Below are positions 1 to 8,670 of a stretch of DNA of 64,000 nt, one piece after another. The stretch is from the NCBI GenBank assembly GCA_022819985.1, contig JAJEGH010000037.1:1-64000 (forward strand). Direction: 5' to 3'. Numbering within the stretch: position 1 is the stretch's first letter; every line of letters begins with the position of its first letter. The position numbers were made by a program, and so were the translations under genes. Below the pieces are notes generated by a model that was not told where the DNA came from, did no database searches, and worked only from the letters and a program-made list of their open reading frames with translations. Source of the stretch: Alphaproteobacteria bacterium. GTDB lineage: Bacteria; Pseudomonadota; Alphaproteobacteria; Bin65.

Positions 1-24
1 CTTGACTGCAAATGCCTCATAAAA

Positions 25-75
25 GGATGAGGAGGAGGGGTGCAGCTTAAGCATATTCCCCAAACCTCCTCATCC
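25..75. repeat. Long inverted repeat (hairpin)
   Basis: Positions 25-35 and 65-75 are perfect 11-base inverted arms (GGATGAGGAGG / CCTCCTCATCC). Nested inside, GGGG at 37-40 pairs with CCCC at 58-61. The loop contains CTTAAG. There is no T-run after it, so it is not an obvious intrinsic terminator. It abuts the REP-like cluster that follows and lies in a gene-free stretch. Confidence 0.75.
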
Positions 76-173
76 CGAGTAGGCGCGCCAGCAGCCTGTC
101 CTGAGCTTGTCGAAGGACCGTATCGAGGGGGCCGTATCGAGAGCCTGCCCTGAGCGAAGCCGAAGGGGGGCCG
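65..173. repeat. REP-like intergenic repeat cluster
   Basis: The stretch reads as several short palindromic modules joined head to tail. One is CCTCATCCCGAGTAGGCGCG. Another is the CCTGAGCTTGTCGAAGG module found between genes in many alphaproteobacteria. GTATCGAGGGG occurs next, and then a second CCTGAGCGAAGCCGAAGGGG module. The first module recurs at 61059-61080. It ends one base before the comF stop codon, so it sits in the 3' region of that transcript. No gene is seen in positions 1-173. Confidence 0.7.
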
Positions 174-971
174 TTACTCCGGCTGGGCGCCGCGGACGAC
201 GCGTGCGAGCGCGAGCGCTTCGACCCGGGCCGCGCCGGCCCGCTTGAGCGCGCGGGCGCAGGCTTCGAGGGTGGCGCCGGTCGTCAGCACGTCGTCGACC
301 AGCAGGATGCGCGCGCCTTCGACGGCCTCCCGCCGCCGCGGCGAGACGGCGAAGGCGCCGCGGACATTGAGACGCCGGGCGCGGCGGTTGAGTCCGCCCT
401 GGCTCGGCGTCGCCCGCGTCCGGCGCAACAGGTCCAGGCACAGGTCGACGCCCGCCGCCGCCGCGACGCCGCGCGCCAGTTCGGCCGACTGGTTGTAGCG
501 CCGCGCCACCAGCCGGCGCCAGTGCAGCGGCACCGGCGCAACCAGATCGGCCTGCCGCGCCTGCTCCGCGCCGGCCCGCGCCATCCAGCCGCCGAAATGG
601 CGGCCTGCCTGCATCCGGTCGCCATGCTTGAAGGACAGGATCAGCGGCCGGCTGGCGTCGTCGTAGCGCAGCACGGCCCGCGCCGCATCGAACGCCGGCT
701 GGCGGGCGGCGCAGCCGCCGCACAGGGCGCCGTCGGCGACGTCGAATTCGAACGGCAGTCCGCAGCAGGCGCACCAGGGCCGCTCGATGAAGGAAAGACC
801 GCCCCAGCAACTGCCGCACAGCGCGCCCTCGCCCGGCGTGATCGCGCCGCATCCCAGGCAGCGCGGCGGCAGCAGCAGGTCGACCGGCCGGCGGGCGGCC
901 GTGCGCAGAAGGCCGGGGATCCCGAAGGGCGCGCGCTGCCCCCGTGCTGCGCCGGCGGCGCCGTCAGTCAC
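174..971 (-). CDS. comF: ComF family phosphoribosyltransferase-like protein
   Basis: This 265-residue protein is normal ComF length. The N-terminal part has a zinc-ribbon pattern: CLGCG near residue 38, CGSCW near 52, CACCG near 68 and CGGCA near 84. The C-terminal half is a PRTase fold with the PRPP-binding loop VDDVLTTGATL near 223-233. ComF proteins are linked to DNA uptake in competent bacteria, but in most alphaproteobacteria the role is unproved. The GTG start overlaps the stop of the upstream polyphosphate kinase gene by eight bases (GTGACTGA), so the two are probably co-transcribed and translationally coupled. The family call is firm; the cellular role is inferred. Confidence 0.9.
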   Translation of the reverse strand: MTDGAAGAARGQRAPFGIPGLLRTAARRPVDLLLPPRCLGCGAITPGEGALCGSCWGGLSFIERPWCACCGLPFEFDVADGALCGGCAARQPAFDAARAVLRYDDASRPLILSFKHGDRMQAGRHFGGWMARAGAEQARQADLVAPVPLHWRRLVARRYNQSAELARGVAAAAGVDLCLDLLRRTRATPSQGGLNRRARRLNVRGAFAVSPRRREAVEGARILLVDDVLTTGATLEACARALKRAGAARVEALALARVVRGAQPE

Positions 972-1962
972 CGTCCTTGCTGCGATTGGCGCCGCGGCGC
1001 TGGTCCGGGTGCAGGGAGCTGCCGAAGATATGGTCGCTTTCGCCGATGCCGTGGGCCGGGCCGCCGACGATCAGGGGATCGGGCTCGCCGACAACCTTCA
1101 GGTCCTTGCCCGGATAGGGCAGGCTGCTCAGGAAATGCCGCATGCAGTTCAACCGCGCCCGCTTCTTGTCGTTGGACTTGACGATGGTCCAGGGCGCATC
1201 GGCGGTATCGGTGTAGAAATACATCGCCTCCTTCGCCTCGGTGTAATCGTCCCACAGGTTGAGCGATTTCCGGTCGATCGGCGACAGCTTCCACTGCTTC
1301 AACGGCTCGTTCTCGCGCGATTTGAACCGGCGCAACTGCTCCTCCCGGGTTACGGAGAACCAGTATTTGAACAGCCGGATGCCGCTGCGCACCAGCATGC
1401 GCTCCACCTCCGGCGCCTGGCGCATGAATTCGAGATATTCGTTGGCGGTGCAGAACCCCATGACCCGTTCGACCCCTGCCCGGTTGTACCAGGACCGGTC
1501 GAACATCACGATCTCCCCGGCCGACGGGAGGTGCGCGATATAGCGCTGGAAATACCACTGGGACTGCTCTTTCTCGGTCGGCTTGTCGAGCGCGACCACC
1601 CGGGCGCCACGCGGGTTCAGGTGCTCCATGAAACGCTTGATGGTGCCGCCCTTGCCGGCCGCATCCCGGCCTTCGAACAGGCAGACGATCTTCTGCCCGG
1701 TATCCTTGACCCAGTCCTGCACCTTGAGCAGTTCGATCTGGAGTTCCGCCTTGCGGTTCTCGTAGTCCTTGCGCCCGATCTTGCGCCGGTACGGATATTC
1801 GCCCGATTCGAAGAGCCGGCGGATCGCTTCGCGGTCGCGCCGGACTTCCGCGATGGGCCGGCCGGGACCGACCGCCGCTTCGGCCAATTCGGGCAGAGGT
1901 TCGGCGCCGTCGCCGGCCGCCGCGGAGCCGTTGCCGCCGCTGCCGCGTTGCACGTTGCTCAT
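964..1962 (-). CDS. ppk2: Polyphosphate kinase 2 (PPK2)
   Basis: PPK2 enzymes transfer phosphate between polyphosphate and nucleotides, usually making GTP or ATP. The 332-residue protein has a Walker A loop GRDAAGKG at about 98-105, a Walker B/lid segment DRSWYNR at 155-161 and the PPK2-typical WYFQRY block near 136-141. The start at 1962 is chosen because GGGAGG lies nine bases upstream; the open frame runs further but that part is not conserved-looking. The first 35 residues are low-complexity Gly/Ala/Pro. It is divergent from the SDR gene at 2099 and overlaps comF. Whether it prefers nucleoside mono- or diphosphates cannot be read from the sequence. Confidence 0.93.
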   Translation of the reverse strand: MSNVQRGSGGNGSAAAGDGAEPLPELAEAAVGPGRPIAEVRRDREAIRRLFESGEYPYRRKIGRKDYENRKAELQIELLKVQDWVKDTGQKIVCLFEGRDAAGKGGTIKRFMEHLNPRGARVVALDKPTEKEQSQWYFQRYIAHLPSAGEIVMFDRSWYNRAGVERVMGFCTANEYLEFMRQAPEVERMLVRSGIRLFKYWFSVTREEQLRRFKSRENEPLKQWKLSPIDRKSLNLWDDYTEAKEAMYFYTDTADAPWTIVKSNDKKRARLNCMRHFLSSLPYPGKDLKVVGEPDPLIVGGPAHGIGESDHIFGSSLHPDQRRGANRSKDGD

Positions 1963-2098
1963 GACTGCCGACCTCCCTACAGTACGGTCGAGCCTTGTGC
2001 GGCTATGCGCCGGACGGCGGGGTGTCGACAGGCGTCGCATCCCGCTGCCGGTACCGGTCTCCCGGCGCGCTGCTGCCCCCTCTGGAACGGATGATAGC

Positions 2099-2854
2099 AT
2101 GAACCTTACGGGAAAAACCGCAATTGTGACCGGCGCCGCGCGCGGCCTCGGCCAAGCCTATGCGCAGAAGATGGTGGAAATGGGCGTCAACGTGGTCGCC
2201 GCCGACATCGCCGATTGCAGCGAAACGGTGGACGGCGCCTACGGCCCCGGCAAGATCGTCGGCACGAATGTCGACGTCGCCGGCTTCGACAGCGCCGAGG
2301 CGATGGCCGCGCTGGCCTGCGAGCGCTTCGGCGGCATCGATATCCTGGTGAACAACGCGGCGCTTTACGGCTCGCTCACCGGCGGCCGGATCGAGACGAT
2401 CGCCGAGGCGGACTGGGACGCCTGCATGGCGGTCAACGTCAAGGGCCTGTGGAACTGCGCCAAGGCCGTCATTCCCTCCATGCGGGAGCGCGGCGGCGGC
2501 AGCATCATCAACATTTCCTCGCTGGCCGCCGTCTACGGCCTGCCTTATGCGCTGCACTATTCCACGTCGAAGGGTGCGGTCATCGGCATGACACGGGCGA
2601 TGGCGCGCGAACTGGGCCGCGACTGGATCCGGGTCAACGCGATCGCGCCGTCGGCGGTGCTGACCGAAGGGACGGACGAATTCTTCGGCGAGAAGAAGGA
2701 AAAGGGCATGCAGGTGATCGCCGCCTCGCAGAGCCTGCAAAAGAACCTGGAGACCGACGACCTTGTCGGCACCGTGCTCTATCTCGCCGGCGACGCCAGC
2801 AAATTCGTGACCGGCCAGACGATCATGGTCGACGGCGGTACGGTCTATCTGTGA
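2099..2854 (+). CDS. SDR family NAD(P)-dependent oxidoreductase
   Basis: This is a classical short-chain dehydrogenase of 251 residues. The cofactor motif TGAARGLG is at 11-18 and NNAA at 86-89. The catalytic serine is in the NISS segment at 138-141, and YSTSK at 154-158 supplies Tyr154 and Lys158. Asp36 after the second beta strand suggests NAD rather than NADP preference, which is an inference. GGAACGGA upstream of the ATG serves as the ribosome site. The substrate is unknown. The stop overlaps the GTG of the next gene by four bases (GTGA), so this gene, the small secreted protein and probably the methyltransferase form one transcript. Confidence 0.88.
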   Translation: MNLTGKTAIVTGAARGLGQAYAQKMVEMGVNVVAADIADCSETVDGAYGPGKIVGTNVDVAGFDSAEAMAALACERFGGIDILVNNAALYGSLTGGRIETIAEADWDACMAVNVKGLWNCAKAVIPSMRERGGGSIINISSLAAVYGLPYALHYSTSKGAVIGMTRAMARELGRDWIRVNAIAPSAVLTEGTDEFFGEKKEKGMQVIAASQSLQKNLETDDLVGTVLYLAGDASKFVTGQTIMVDGGTVYL

Positions 2855-3270
2855 CGGCCCGCCGCCTGACGGGCGCCGGCCTGCTCGTTTTCGCCCTGGC
2901 GGGAGCGGCGCAGCCGGCCCGGGCGGTCACGGTGGCGGACTACCAGAAATGGCGCCATGCCACCCGCACCGTACGGGCGACGCCGACCGGGCTGGTCGAG
3001 GTGCGCCTCGGCGGCATTCTCAGCGGGCTGCTGCTGGCCAACGGGAGGCTCGGCCGCGCCGGGGCGCCGCTGCTGTTCTGCCCGCCGGACGGCGCCCCGC
3101 CGGACGGGATGGCGAGCGGCGACCTGCGCAAGCGCGTCGATGCGGAGCTGAAGTCGCCGTCGCGGCCGGGCGGCGAGCCCTGGCCGGCCGACACCGGCAT
3201 CGGCGCCGTCGTCCTGCACATTCTGCAACGGGACTGGCGCTGCCCGGCCGGCCGCCGGGTCCTCCCCTAG
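2851..3270 (+). CDS. Small secreted protein, weakly Rap1a/Tai-like
   Basis: A 139-residue protein begins with a clear Sec signal peptide: basic start, hydrophobic stretch LVFALAGA, then a cleavage site near ARA-VT at 28-30. The mature part has a GILSGLLLAN segment, an FCPP motif near residue 78 and a C-terminal WRCP. This layout (helix, FCxP, alternating helix, terminal Cys) resembles the Rap1a/Tai immunity-protein fold, so the two mature cysteines may form a disulfide. That assignment is tentative. There is no effector gene nearby, so an immunity role is not supported by context. Start is the GTG inside the upstream stop. Confidence 0.7.
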   Translation: MTARRLTGAGLLVFALAGAAQPARAVTVADYQKWRHATRTVRATPTGLVEVRLGGILSGLLLANGRLGRAGAPLLFCPPDGAPPDGMASGDLRKRVDAELKSPSRPGGEPWPADTGIGAVVLHILQRDWRCPAGRRVLP

Positions 3271-3274
3271 CGCC

Positions 3275-4204
3275 GTGACCGGCCCGGCCCGGATCTTCGA
3301 CCGCCGCGCCGTCCGTCTGCACCGCGACCGGGCGGCCCGCCGCTGGTCCGAGCCGGCCGGTTCGCGCAATCCGGAATTCCTGCACGAGGAAGTCGCCGGC
3401 CGGCTCCTGGAGAGGCTGGGAGAGGTTCGGGACCCCTTCGCGGACTGCCTCTACCTGGGCTGCCGGCGCGGGTACGCGACGCGGCGGCTGGCGGCGCGGT
3501 CCGGGATGCAGCGGGTCGTGCAGGCGGACCTGAGCCCGGCGATGGCCGCCGCCGCCCGGACCGCCAACCGCTTCTTCCCCGCCCTGTGCCTGGACGAGGA
3601 ATGCCTGCCCTTCGCCGACGGCAGCTTCGACCTGGTGTTCGCGCCGCTGTCGCTGCACTGGGTCGACGATCTGCCGGGAACGCTGATCCAGCTCAACCGC
3701 CTGCTCCGGCCCGGCGGCCTGCTGCTGGCGGCCCTGATCGGCGGCGGCGCGCTCGGGGAGCTGCGCGAAGCGCTGGCCGAGGCCGAACTGGCCGGCGAAG
3801 GCGGGGTCTCGCCGCGCGTTTCGCCCTTCGCCGACGTGCGCGACGGCGGGGATCTGCTGCAACGGGCGGGGTTCGCCCTGCCGGTGGCCGACCGCGAGCG
3901 GATCGGCGCGACCTACGAGCACGCCTTCGGCCTGATGATGGACCTGCGCCACATGGGCGAGACCAACGCGGTCGCCGCGCGGCGCAGGAGCTTCAGCCGG
4001 CGCGCCACCCTGGTCGAGGCGGCGGAGGTCTATCTGCGCCGCTTCGCCGACAGGGGCGGCCGGCTGCGCGCCACTTTCGACATCCTCTTCCTCACCGGCT
4101 GGGCGCCGGCCCCCGGCCAGCCGAAGCCGCTGCGTCCGGGCAGCGCCACGGCCCGCCTCGCCGATGCGCTGGGCGGGCAGGAAGCCGACCCGGAAGAGAG
4201 TTGA
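3275..4204 (+). CDS. BioC/NDUFAF5-like methyltransferase-domain protein
   Basis: The 309-residue protein has a class I SAM-methyltransferase fold. The glycine motif LYLGCRRGYATRRL is near residues 59-72, an acidic strand end QADLS is near 84-88, LPFADGSFDLV is near 110-120 and LLRPGG is near 145-150. The C-terminal 150 residues match the BioC/NDUFAF5-like group common in alphaproteobacteria, often found beside comF, as here. NDUFAF5 relatives act on complex I subunits, but this cannot be shown from sequence. The first glycine motif is GCRRG rather than the usual GxGxG. GTG start, four bases after the preceding stop. Confidence 0.8.
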   Translation: MTGPARIFDRRAVRLHRDRAARRWSEPAGSRNPEFLHEEVAGRLLERLGEVRDPFADCLYLGCRRGYATRRLAARSGMQRVVQADLSPAMAAAARTANRFFPALCLDEECLPFADGSFDLVFAPLSLHWVDDLPGTLIQLNRLLRPGGLLLAALIGGGALGELREALAEAELAGEGGVSPRVSPFADVRDGGDLLQRAGFALPVADRERIGATYEHAFGLMMDLRHMGETNAVAARRRSFSRRATLVEAAEVYLRRFADRGGRLRATFDILFLTGWAPAPGQPKPLRPGSATARLADALGGQEADPEES

Positions 4205-4329
4205 TGGCGTCCGCTCCTGCCGGATGCGCGGTCGGTTTCCAGGACGCGGCCTTAGCGATCCAGCAAAAGCTGTGCCATACTGATTCTGACGCCTATGTGA
4301 GCGGATGGACGAAGCAGCGCGAGGATGCG

Positions 4330-5334
4330 GTGCCGGACAAGGTTTCGATCATTGCCTTGTTGAGAGAACGGGAGAGCCAACAGACCCCGCGGGCGAGTGC
4401 TTCCGGAAGCCTTGCGGTTTTACCTTCCCCGCAGACGCGCCCTGATACCGGGGACGAGCCGCAGCAACTCCATATGCGGATCGACAATCTCGACCGGACA
4501 TCCTTCGACGCCATTATCCGCCCTTTGTTGCTATGCGGAGACGCCGCGCGCGCATTGAAACTTCTGCCGGACCGGTCGGTTCAAACCGTCGTCACGTCAC
4601 CGCCGTATTGGTCCTTGCGCGACTACGGGATCGAGGAACAGATCGGAAGGGACGACAGTCTCAAGGGATATATCGGGAGCATCGTCAATACATTCGAACA
4701 GATCGAACGCGTGTTGCGGGACGACGGAACCGTCTGGCTGAACGTGGGCGATTCCTATACGTCCGGCAACCGGCGGTACCGGGCGCCCGACCGGAAGAAC
4801 CGCGCACGCGCCATGGCAGTGAGGCCGCCGACGCCCGAAGGACTGAAACCCAAAGATCTGATTGGCGTTCCCTGGCGGTTGGCTTTCGCTCTTCAGGATG
4901 CCGGCTGGTGGATTCGCAGCGAAGTGATTTGGCACAAGCCGAATGCACATCCGGAATCGGTTCGGGACCGGCCGACCAAGGCCCATGAAACGGTATTTCT
5001 GCTGTCGAAAAACAAGGACTATTACTACGATCACAAGGCTATCAAAGGGCCACGCGACCGGCGTCTCCGAACGGTTTGGGAGATTCCCACAGAACCGGTA
5101 AAGCGCGTAAACGGGCAAGCCGACGATCATCCCGCGATGATGCCGTTGTCGCTGGCCCGATACTGCGTCGCGATAACCAGCCGAAACGACAGTATCGTGC
5201 TCGATCCCTATGCGGGTTCCGGAACGACGCTCCTTGCGGCCCGGGAACTCGGGCGGCAGTGGGTCGGCGTCGAAATCAATCCGGCTTTTGCAGATTTGAT
5301 TGAGCGGCGATTGGGCGGCCATGAACCTCGATGA
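4330..5334 (+). CDS. Site-specific DNA methyltransferase (beta class, probably N4-cytosine)
   Basis: Motif IV (TSPPYW) precedes motif I (DPYAGSGTT, about 40 residues from the C terminus). That permuted order defines beta-class amino-methyltransferases. The S-PP-Y form is typical of N4-cytosine enzymes. A WLNVGDSYT block, a basic target-recognition segment and FLLSKNKDYYYD also fit the family. GTG at 4330 has GAGG five bases upstream. ATG 4474 is where recognisable homology begins, and ATG 4204 also has a ribosome site, so the start is uncertain. Base composition is visibly lower in GC than the flanking genes. It overlaps the next gene by 14 bases, making a restriction-modification pair. Confidence 0.88.
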   Translation: MPDKVSIIALLRERESQQTPRASASGSLAVLPSPQTRPDTGDEPQQLHMRIDNLDRTSFDAIIRPLLLCGDAARALKLLPDRSVQTVVTSPPYWSLRDYGIEEQIGRDDSLKGYIGSIVNTFEQIERVLRDDGTVWLNVGDSYTSGNRRYRAPDRKNRARAMAVRPPTPEGLKPKDLIGVPWRLAFALQDAGWWIRSEVIWHKPNAHPESVRDRPTKAHETVFLLSKNKDYYYDHKAIKGPRDRRLRTVWEIPTEPVKRVNGQADDHPAMMPLSLARYCVAITSRNDSIVLDPYAGSGTTLLAARELGRQWVGVEINPAFADLIERRLGGHEPR

Positions 5335-6076
5335 ACTCAAGGCGACGCTCGATTCGTTCTCGCCGGTAAAAATCGAGTTCGTGGCAAAGGTCATGGAAGC
5401 CTTAGCCAATCCTCCTAGTGCCGACATCCGGGCTCGCGGGACATGGCTGACGAACGAGCCGGACTGGATCGAGTATTTCGGACTCGCTTTGTCGGTCCAT
5501 CACGGGGCGACGACGGAACCGTTGGGGCTCTCGGCTTTCGAGGCGGTATTCAGAAACGCTTGCGAACATCTTGGCTGGACAGTCGATCCGCCCGGTTCCA
5601 GAACCCGAAGATTCGTCGATCTGATCGTTCGTCCGGCTTCGGGCCGAAAACGACGATTGTCTCTGAAGTCCACCGCCGCTAGGAACTTGTCCAGAACGGC
5701 TTTGCATATCTCCAAGCTTACGGAGGCCGCATGGATTCAGGATGCCCGCACGGCCAGAGATCGGCGGAACCGTACCCTAGAATTGTTCAGGCAATACCAG
5801 AGCACGGTTACCCATATCGTCATGCTCAGAGCGTTTCGCGACGACAATGACGAAACCCCGACCTGTTATCAGCTTGTAGAGATCCCGGTGAGTATTTTCG
5901 ACTCGCTTCGCCAAGCGCCGCTACAGCTCTTCGAACGCGATGCGCCGGCTATCGAATGCCATGTCGGGAACCGGTTCGCCGCAGTGGTCGCCATCGATCG
6001 ATCCGATGCGAAAATTACGGTCAGACGCGTGCAACTCGACGCTTGCACCGTTCATGCGGAGTGGCGACGCGCATAG
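5321..6076 (+). CDS. Putative type II restriction endonuclease
   Basis: This 251-residue protein is unrelated to housekeeping families I recognise and is translationally coupled to the methyltransferase, the classic position of the cognate endonuclease. A candidate PD-(D/E)xK-like core is visible: Asp100 in RRFVDLIV, then a short loop and LSLKS with Lys116. The usual acidic residue before the lysine is replaced by Ser114. An upstream glutamate (Glu74) could substitute, as in some endonucleases. The paired N4-cytosine-type methylase suggests a GC-rich recognition site, in the manner of the SmaI/Cfr9I systems; this is speculation. Codon use is AT-shifted like its partner. Confidence 0.65.
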   Translation: MNLDELKATLDSFSPVKIEFVAKVMEALANPPSADIRARGTWLTNEPDWIEYFGLALSVHHGATTEPLGLSAFEAVFRNACEHLGWTVDPPGSRTRRFVDLIVRPASGRKRRLSLKSTAARNLSRTALHISKLTEAAWIQDARTARDRRNRTLELFRQYQSTVTHIVMLRAFRDDNDETPTCYQLVEIPVSIFDSLRQAPLQLFERDAPAIECHVGNRFAAVVAIDRSDAKITVRRVQLDACTVHAEWRRA

Positions 6077-6114
6077 CGGCGCGTCGCGAGATCGGCGAAT
6101 CCGCCCGCTTTTTT
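6064..6114 (+). terminator. Hairpin and T-run after the restriction gene
   Basis: Arms 6064-6072 (GCGACGCGC) and 6079-6087 (GCGCGTCGC) are perfectly complementary with a six-base loop that contains the TAG stop codon. A second short GGCG/CGCC stem at 6094-6105 is followed by six T at 6109-6114. Together they probably end the restriction-modification transcript before the oppositely oriented pheT. Confidence 0.45.
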
Positions 6115-6165
6115 GACAATCGGATCGAAGGATAACGGGAAGGCACGGGACAATCCGGACAGGCG

Positions 6166-8589
6166 CTAACCGCGCAGTTCGCCGCCGGCCTGCTTCTGCA
6201 CGGCGGCGACGATCTTGTCGGCCACCCCCTCTATCTCCGAATCGGTGAGGGTCTTCTCCGTCGGTTGCAGCGTCACCGCAATGGCGACGGATTTGCGGTC
6301 GTCGCCGATCCCGGCGCCTTCGTAGACATCGAACACCGAAACATCGGCGACCAGCGCCTTATCGGCATTCTTCGCCGCGCGGACGACTTTCTCGGCCGGC
6401 GTGTTCCGGTCCAGCACGAACGCAAAATCGCGCTCGACCGGATGGAAGGGCGAGGGATCGAGCAGGGCGCGTGCCCGCGTGCCCTTGTCCTTGCGCGGCG
6501 GCAGCGCGTCGAAAAAGACCTCGAAGCCGACCATCGGACCCTTCGCGTCGAGCGCACGCAGGACCCGCGGATGCATTTCGCCGAAGGCCGCCAGCACCCG
6601 GTTGCCCAGCTTCAGGACGCCGGACCGGCCCGGATGGTACCAGCCGGGCGCTTCGGCCGCGACCTGGAAGCTGCCGACCGGCGCGCCCGCCGCGTCCAGC
6701 GCCGCCAGCGCGTCGGCCTTGGCGTCGAACGCGTCGGCGGCGCGCGGCGCCTCGAACCAGGGGCGGCCGTTGCGGTCGCCGGCGCGCAGGCCGGCAGCGA
6801 CGGTGGCCTGGTCCTCCGGCTCGTTGCCGGCGAACTGCGGTCCGATCTCGAACAGGGCGACATCGGGCGAACTGCGGTCGGCGTTCCACCGGGCCGCCTG
6901 AATGAGGTTCGGCAGGATCGACGGCCGCATGACGTCCAGATCGGTCGTGATCGGGTTCTCCAGCGTCGTCTTCGGCGTCGCGCCGCCGAACAGGGCGGCA
7001 TGGCCAGCGTCCATGAAGGACCAGGTGACCGCTTCCAGCATGCCGCGGGCCGCCAGGGCGCGGCGCGCCATCCGCAGGCGGCGCTGAGCCGGCGTCACCG
7101 TGCGCACCGAAACGCCGTCCGGCACAACCGAGACGGCCGGAATGCGGTCGTAGCCGTAGACGCGCAGCACGTCCTCCACGATGTCCGCCTCGCCATGGGC
7201 GTCGATATCGAAGACGCGCCAGGAGGGGATGGCGACGGTCCACCTCTCTTCGCCGTTCGCCGACGCCTTGTCGCGGATCGTGTAGCCCTGCGCTTCGAGG
7301 ATGCGCTCGATCTCGGCGTCGGGCACGGCGAGGCCGCCCAGGCTTTCCAGCCGCGCCGGCCGGAAGCGCACGTCGCGCGGCCAGTCCGGTACGGCGCCGG
7401 CGCTGAAGACATGGCTCGCCTCGCCGCCGCAGAATTCGAGGATCAGGCGGGCCGCCACCTCGGCGCCCCACAGGGCGGATTCCGGATCGACCCCGCGCTC
7501 GAAGCGGTAACGGGCGTCGGAGCTCAGACCCAGCTTCCGGCCGGTCGCCGCGGTGCGCAGCGTGTCGAACAGGGCGACTTCGAGGAACACGTTCGTCGTG
7601 CCGGGCCGGCAGCCGGTCTCCTCGCCGCCCATCAGGCCGCCGATGGCGTGGACCGCCCGGTCGTCGGCGATCACCGTCATTTCTGAAGTGAGAGAATATT
7701 CGTTGCCGTCGAGCGCCTGGATCGTCTCGCCGTCGCGCGCCATGCGCATGGTGAGGTCGCCGGCCAGCCTGTCGGCGTCGAAAACGTGCAGGGGCCGGCC
7801 CAGATCGTGCGTGACGAGGTTGGTGATATCGACCAGCGCCGAGATCGGCCGCAGCCCGATCGCGCGCAGGCGCCGCTGCACCCAGTCCGGGCTCGGCCCG
7901 TTGGTCACGCCGCGGAAGAAGCGGCCGACCACGAAGGGGCAAGCGTCTCCCAGATCTCCCGGCAGGTCGCGCCGCCAGACCAGGGGACTGTCGAACGTCC
8001 CCTTGACCGGCGCGGCGTCGAACGGCTTGAGCCGCCCGATGCCGGCGGCGGCGAGATCGCGCGCGATGCCGTAGACGCCCAGCGCGTCCTGCCGGTTCGG
8101 CGTGATCGCGATTTCGACGACCGGATCGTTCAGGCCGAGCCAGTCGGCGAACGGTTCTCCGACCGGGGCGTCGTCGGGCAGGTCGATGATGCCCTCATGC
8201 TCGTCGGACAGGCCCATCTCCCGCTCGGAGCAGAGCATCCCGTTGGAATCCTGACCGCGGATCACGCCCTTCTTCAGGTCCAGCCCGGTGCCGGGAATAT
8301 GGGTGCCGGCCGGGGCGAACACGCCCTTCATGCCGGTGCGCGCGTTGGGCGCGCCGCACACCACCTGGACCCGGTCCTCGCCGGTATCGACGATGCACAC
8401 GCTCAGCCGGTCGGCGTCCGGATGCTGCTTCGCCTCGACGACCCGGGCGATCCGGAAGGGCGCGAGTTCGACCGCCCTGTCCTCGACGCCCTCGACCTCG
8501 AGGCCGATGGCGGTCAGCTTCGCGGCGATCTCGTCCAGCGGCGCATCCGTCTCCAGATGCTCCCTGAGCCAGGACAGGGTGAATTTCAT
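6166..8589 (-). CDS. pheT: Phenylalanine--tRNA ligase beta subunit
   Basis: The full-length bacterial PheT is 807 residues. The EMAP-like tRNA-binding domain covers about 40-150 (HPDADRLSVC, VCGAPNAR, MLCSEREMG). The B3/B4 editing region is about 200-390 (VDITNLVTHDLGRPLHVFDAD, GGLMGGEETG, SSDARYRFERG). B5 is about 405-480, the catalytic-like core follows, and the C-terminal ferredoxin-fold anticodon-binding domain is about 715-805 (PFHPVERDFAFVLD). The partner pheS is normally immediately upstream. Here the gene upstream is an AbrB-type regulator, so pheS must lie elsewhere, which is unusual. Confidence 0.97.
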   Translation of the reverse strand: MKFTLSWLREHLETDAPLDEIAAKLTAIGLEVEGVEDRAVELAPFRIARVVEAKQHPDADRLSVCIVDTGEDRVQVVCGAPNARTGMKGVFAPAGTHIPGTGLDLKKGVIRGQDSNGMLCSEREMGLSDEHEGIIDLPDDAPVGEPFADWLGLNDPVVEIAITPNRQDALGVYGIARDLAAAGIGRLKPFDAAPVKGTFDSPLVWRRDLPGDLGDACPFVVGRFFRGVTNGPSPDWVQRRLRAIGLRPISALVDITNLVTHDLGRPLHVFDADRLAGDLTMRMARDGETIQALDGNEYSLTSEMTVIADDRAVHAIGGLMGGEETGCRPGTTNVFLEVALFDTLRTAATGRKLGLSSDARYRFERGVDPESALWGAEVAARLILEFCGGEASHVFSAGAVPDWPRDVRFRPARLESLGGLAVPDAEIERILEAQGYTIRDKASANGEERWTVAIPSWRVFDIDAHGEADIVEDVLRVYGYDRIPAVSVVPDGVSVRTVTPAQRRLRMARRALAARGMLEAVTWSFMDAGHAALFGGATPKTTLENPITTDLDVMRPSILPNLIQAARWNADRSSPDVALFEIGPQFAGNEPEDQATVAAGLRAGDRNGRPWFEAPRAADAFDAKADALAALDAAGAPVGSFQVAAEAPGWYHPGRSGVLKLGNRVLAAFGEMHPRVLRALDAKGPMVGFEVFFDALPPRKDKGTRARALLDPSPFHPVERDFAFVLDRNTPAEKVVRAAKNADKALVADVSVFDVYEGAGIGDDRKSVAIAVTLQPTEKTLTDSEIEGVADKIVAAVQKQAGGELRG

Positions 8590-8670
8590 GGCGGAGGTTC
8601 CGTGGCGGTGGGGCCGGGATTATCTGGCACTCCGGCGCCGCGCGGCAACCGGCGGCAGGGCCGCACCGGC

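Noticed and set aside
4204..4329. N-terminal extension of the DNA methyltransferase from ATG 4204
   Set aside because: It has a ribosome site, but the sequence has no methylase similarity and its composition changes midway. Kept only as an alternative start.
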